From Lingula anatina (taxonomy: Eukaryota > Brachiopoda > Lingulata > Lingulida > Lingulidae), in contig NW_019775565.1 of assembly GCF_001039355.2 (NCBI RefSeq), positions 128,689 through 192,688 of the forward strand: 64,000 bases of DNA, given 5' to 3'. Shown piece by piece: positions 59,672-64,000 of the stretch. The position numbers and the translations under genes were made by a program. How positions within the stretch are numbered: the stretch's first letter is position 1; each line of letters starts with the position of its first letter. The notes under the pieces were generated by a model that worked only from the letters and a program-made list of their open reading frames with translations, made no database searches and was not told where the DNA came from.

Positions 59672-62302
59672 ATGGATGACCCAAAAACGGACATGACGTC
59701 AGACAAAATGGAGACAGACAAGGCAGACACGAGTTCACATGTGCAAGGGTCGAGGGAAACAGAAAACGCAAGTATTAATTGTAACATATGAAATGATTTA
59801 CACCATTACCGTCATTTGATATCGTTGTAGTCTGGTATGCGTCCTTAACTCTGATTGGTCAAAACCTACGTTCATGCATCGGTCAGTATTACTAAGATGA
59901 TCAGTAATGACGCCATCTGCCAATTACGTCTTATCACACCGCAAAATCACAAAACAATACAAAACAATAAAATATAATCTTTGCTAATCAAACGATAAAA
60001 ACATGGTGTCTCGAATATGTGTCCCTTCTAAAAGATAAAGCTGATAAGGAGTTGGAATAGAGAAGATTTGGACGCTAGTTAATGTATCGATCTCGGAAAG
60101 GAAATACCTGAAGGGGGATTTACAGTGCAAACTCCTCAGCATATCATATTTACCCTCAAGCACGACATGAAGAATAAGATTAGTAATCTGCCCAGTTAGC
60201 AGTCTACACGTGTTCTTGAAATCTGAAGGGAGTTCAGATGGATTCAGATAGCTGAGACTTCAAATCTATCGTCGTCATATCTAATTATGTATACGGTATA
60301 TAATAATAATATCCCAGGTTAAAATAAAAATACTTATATTTCAGTGCAATCCGGCCATAGTCTCCGACCACGTCACCGACCACGTCATCGACCACACCTC
60401 TCCTTGTTGTCGTTGCTGCGTGAGGAAACGACCCTTCAGATTGAGGGTATTCATCAGAAAGTATTTTTGGGAAGGTGAATTTTATGTCCAAGTCATTTCT
60501 TGAAATAGTAGTCTATTGCTGTATTAAGAAAACACGAAGAATGGTACTGTAAAGTGACATATCAGTCATCCTGGGTCTAAAAATCAATATCATAAAATGA
60601 TAAAGAATGGCGAACGGAGAGAATTAATTTGTCCCCATCAAGTACAGTTGGGGCCTATATGCAAACACGGTCTTACAGATAAGTAGATTTTGTTTTTGAA
60701 TTATTCCAACTTATGACATCCAGTTAACACATTGAGACCTGCTACTTTGTGTCGGTGTCCTTCAGGGCAACACCTGCTGCCGACCCAGCAAGACGCTCTG
60801 AGGAGTCTCCCAGAAGACGCTAAGTGGTACAAGAAGGTAATGGTGCGCTACAGACGTGTTGTGGCAGTCGTCATCCCCTCCGTCATTGTCCTCTCTGCTT
60901 GGCTGGCCGTCATGGTGGCTCACAATCACTGGAACTTGTTTCCTGAGAAATACTTCATGACGATAACAATGGTGTTTGGGTCTTTGGTAGCAGGTTTGTG
61001 CAACTAATACAACCTTATAACCTCGTCCTTAGATGTACCTTATTTTATTTCTAATATGAAGTTCTGTGTAATCATAAATTAAATTTAACCATTATTTAAG
61101 CCACACAAAACTATCACTTAAGGCCATAGAACTGCTTGGCAGCCTATATGACCATATAAAAATTTAACTTAAAGGACAAGCGCACTTCTATAAATATTTG
61201 GATTGATAGAAGACACGGTTTAGTAAATCAAATTTAAAAAACAAGTCTAACGATCACACCATTTAATATATTTTACTGATCACACATTTTACGGAAATCA
61301 TATCTCCTATCATATGACATCAGTTCATGAAATATTTCAGGAATGACTAGTGAGGGAGGGGGCGCCGTAGCGTTTCCAGTGATGACCCTAGCGTTCGGTA
61401 TTCCTCCATCAGTGGCCAGGGATTTTTCCGTGGCCATCCAGTCAGTGGGGATGACGGCGGCGGCCTTCACATTGATTTACATGCAAATCCAACTGGAATG
61501 GCATTCAATTTTCTTAGGAACTTTTGGGGGAATCATTGGAGTTGTTTTTGGTTTTGAGATTGTCGACCCTGCCTTGACCTCCTCGCAGAAGAAGTTAAGT
61601 TTTGTATGTATCTGGTTTACATTTGCTTTCGCCTTGTTTGGGCTAAATATTTATCACAAAAGACGCACCTTCCCTAAAATACCAAACTTCAACTGGTGGA
61701 AGGGAATAGTTCTGGTTCTCACTGGTTTCTTCGGTGGTATATTTACGTCATTTGCCGGTAGTGGGTTAGATATATGCAGTTTTTCTGTTCTTACGCTTCT
61801 GTTTCGCGTCAGCGAGAAAATTGCAACACCCACTTCCATCGTGCTGATGGCGGGAAACACTTCGGTTGGGCTCTTCTGGCGGCATGTCATAATGGGCCAC
61901 GTGGACGGAGAGTGCTGGCAGTATGTCGCTGTTTGTGTTCCAGTTGTCATCTTTGGGGCTCCTCTTGGCTCTGTCATCGGCAGCCATTTTCATCGCTTGG
62001 TTCTTGCGGGCCTCATATACGTACTGGACACCGTTGCTTTAGTTGCAGCGTTCGCCATCGTCCGGCCTTTAAGCACCGAATTGGTTCTCATGTCTGCTGG
62101 GATAATCACGTTTGGCGCCGTTTTCTTTTTCTGCTTAACGCGAGCGGGAACACGATTTCTGCGGAGCATCGAAGACGCTGAAAAGAAAGCCGCCAATGTC
62201 GGTGATATGACTGAGTTGGACAAAACTATCAATGACAAAAACAAGGAGACAGAGCCAAACACAACTAGAATGCAGCTCCATGAAAATATAACAGAGATCT
62301 AA
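59672..62302 (+). CDS. TauE/SafE-family membrane transporter (at least three exons, about 440 aa visible)
   Basis: Firm exons: 60345-60474 (RKRPFRLRVFIRKYFW), 60766-60993 and 61341-62302. They join in phase; the 60993/61341 junction completes SLVAGMTSEGGGAVAFP, the first signature of the family. The second, pseudo-repeated signature is GGIFTSFAGSGLDICSFSVL in the last exon, and hydrophobic stretches predict about eight to ten membrane segments. The C-terminal 50 residues are charged and presumably cytosolic. In bacteria such proteins export sulfite or organosulfur compounds; the animal substrate is unknown. A likely first coding exon is 59672-59780 (MDDPKTDMTSDKME...), but its phase fits exon 2 only if the weaker acceptor at 60359-60360 is used, so the start is uncertain. 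Confidence 0.8.
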
Positions 62303-64000
62303 CATACACACAGGCGGTGATGGAGGACAGATGTAGGAATCCACTTTCATAAAATAAGCAATTATAAGCAAGGGAAATTAGAAACTTTTTTAAAATGTCC
62401 CCCTGTTAGAGCAAATAAGCTACAACTATTGGATTAAAAAAGCTTAACGCATAGTCACATGTACCGTTCCCTGATAACTACTAATTGACTACGCGAATGA
62501 TTACTAAGACTGTAATGTGACAGAGGAACCACGCTGAGTAACTTGTGTCTTGTAGAACTTGGTCCAAGGAGCCTGTTGGGTCCGGATAAAGGATACAGGT
62601 AACTAATGTACCAACTAATGTGCTCAGTAAAGGAATGGTACATCAGACAACCCGTTTAGGCATTGTTACACCTTACGTAGAGATGGAAACTTTTACGTAC
62701 ACGAGTACTCTGTGGATATAGCCAACAGAGATACCGATAGATATGTGCAAAGTGACAAAGCCGAGCGCGTGGAAGGGGTAGCAAATGTCACTTACAAAAT
62801 CTAACCCCATGCTCAGCATAGGTAACATAACAGCATGTACATTAATTGACGCTAAACAGCATTCATGAACGAATTGTAGCAGTCAGATTTTATATGCCAT
62901 CTCATGACCTTGTGCAAAAAGGTCTCTTGACAAGGGTTCTTTATGAAAATTGTATGTGTGTTCGGGAGCGTACAAACTGTAGTACATGTTCGGTGTGGTT
63001 GTCTGCTCATAGCTGGCGTGGGAGAGATTTTTATTAAATTGGATTTCGGAACAGTCACGTTTTTCAGCAAGAAAATATACTTATGATGTGTAAATATGCT
63101 TCTTTTCTCTATTTTGATTGCTTAACTTGCTGATATTGTGAAAGAGAAAATATTTATTTCGTGTGTTTCTGCTAACATATCAGAATAAAAAATATATATC
63201 TATAAAACAGAATATCTATCTATGTAAAGATAAAGTATTTATTTTAATTTCGTGTTTCTGCTATTAATTCAAAATAAAATATCTATCTCTAAAATAAATT
63301 CAAATAAAATATCTATCTACGTAGTTGAGGCATGTATGCCGTTGTCTGTCTGAATCACCTTACGTAATCCGCCATCAAACGCACCACTGATCACAGTGCC
63401 CTCTGTATGTATACTGTTACGATAATAAATAAAGACCCCCTGTGAGATTTGAGGTAGTCAAGTCGACAATGTCACGTCTTGTCTGAGATGTTTAACCCTC
63501 AATCACCTTTCAGGGGCCTCGCAGGCCCGGACCCATGTATCTTTTGCTCTCTCTTCGTTCGCATGAGGTTTTGAGCCTGTTCCTTTCATGTAATCCTCAA
63601 GCAACTTATACCCCATCAATGGATAAATAATTAGTTTTGAAATAATTTACAACATATGTAGAAATTAACTTTTCCAAAAGTTAGTCCCATTTCCTGGAAA
63701 CCGGGCCTCTTAGGCCCGGTCGCTTGATAATTTTACTTGCACATGGGATAAATAAGTCCATGTTACCTCAAATAGCTTTGCTATAAAATGTTTTACACAA
63801 GCAATATCATGTGTGTTATGACTATCAGTATGGTCAATGAAATCTGCCTGTGAAAGATTCAAGAACTGGAGAAATTATTATTTATGAGTAATCGGTCACC
63901 TTGGTCACCTGATATGCAGATATCAGTTTAAATCTATCATTATTACATACCTGATAGACTGCGCTACCTTTGCGAAACTTTCCATTTTGAGAAAAAAAAC
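62303..64000. other. 3' region of the transporter gene and intergenic DNA
   Basis: No gene recognised. Contains ATCTATCT-rich near-repeats (63170-63320), an AATAAATAAA (63424-63433) that could serve as a distant polyadenylation signal, and two GGCCTxxxAGGCCCGG-type palindromes (63513-63529, 63702-63720). Confidence 0.35.

Noticed and set aside
61654-62371. Minus-strand ORFs opposite the TauE/SafE exon
   Set aside because: Antisense to a well-supported coding exon, without splice sites or recognisable domains.
63513-63720. GGCCTxxxAGGCCCGG palindromes as a regulatory pair
   Set aside because: Two short palindromes in otherwise plain intergenic DNA; no conserved context or gene start to support a role.
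1-64000. tRNA or rRNA genes
   Set aside because: I saw no cloverleaf with A and B boxes or conserved rRNA segments. A covariance-model scan was not possible here, so a missed tRNA cannot be excluded.

Overview
The window is eukaryotic and looks like an invertebrate animal genome. Coding exons are short, lie in phase and are bounded by GT/AG. Most of the rest is AT-rich non-coding DNA packed with nested transposons, microsatellites and two assembly gaps. A tandem family of interferon-induced protein 44-like (IFI44-like) genes, an animal TauE/SafE-type transporter, and RTE/CR1-like LINEs together with a tyrosine-recombinase retrotransposon suggest a marine invertebrate, most likely a lophotrochozoan such as a mollusc or brachiopod. 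The species cannot be fixed from the sequence.

Host genes. Three paralogous six-exon IFI44-like genes lie head to tail on the + strand: copy A (5939-9939), copy B (37761-46800) and copy C (50656-53421). Each has a TLDc domain in the first coding exon and a P-loop GTPase spread over exons 3-6. A and B are intact when spliced (544 and 522 aa). C carries a nonsense codon in exon 1 and has lost the AG acceptor of exon 3, so it is probably a pseudogene. A and B share an insertion of about 43-50 residues inside TLDc that C lacks. Homologous blocks lie upstream (about 4480-5290, 36340-37215, 48440-48985) and downstream of the copies, so the duplication unit includes flanks. At the right end (59672-62302) is a TauE/SafE-family membrane transporter gene.

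Mobile DNA. 0-5.5 kb: a LINE 3' end, a Mutator-like foldback element with a nested Harbinger-like MITE, further MITEs and a solo LTR. 10-13 kb: AT repeats, a 59-bp minisatellite around an assembly gap, and a LINE RT fragment split by a MITE. 14.5-18 kb: a decayed gypsy-type integrase gene that contains introns, then a decayed LINE. 18.5-23.9 kb: a decayed but structurally complete tyrosine-recombinase retrotransposon with split direct repeats (minus strand). 25-30 kb: a THAP-domain remnant and arrays rich in AGGTCA. 30-36 kb: a second solo LTR, MITEs and tandem repeats. Introns 1 and 2 of copy B hold an RTE-type LINE remnant and a 4.2-kb Harbinger-like element. 57-58 kb: a minus-strand LINE remnant.

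Assembly. The 494-bp repeat on both sides of the gap at 35006-35054, and the roughly 1.57-kb tandem copy meeting at a single N (41670), look like unmerged contig or haplotype overlaps rather than biology.

Main points of interest: the structurally diverging TLDc loop in the IFI44-like array, a hairpin upstream of A and B with a compensatory change, the intron-containing integrase remnant, and the split-direct-repeat retrotransposon.
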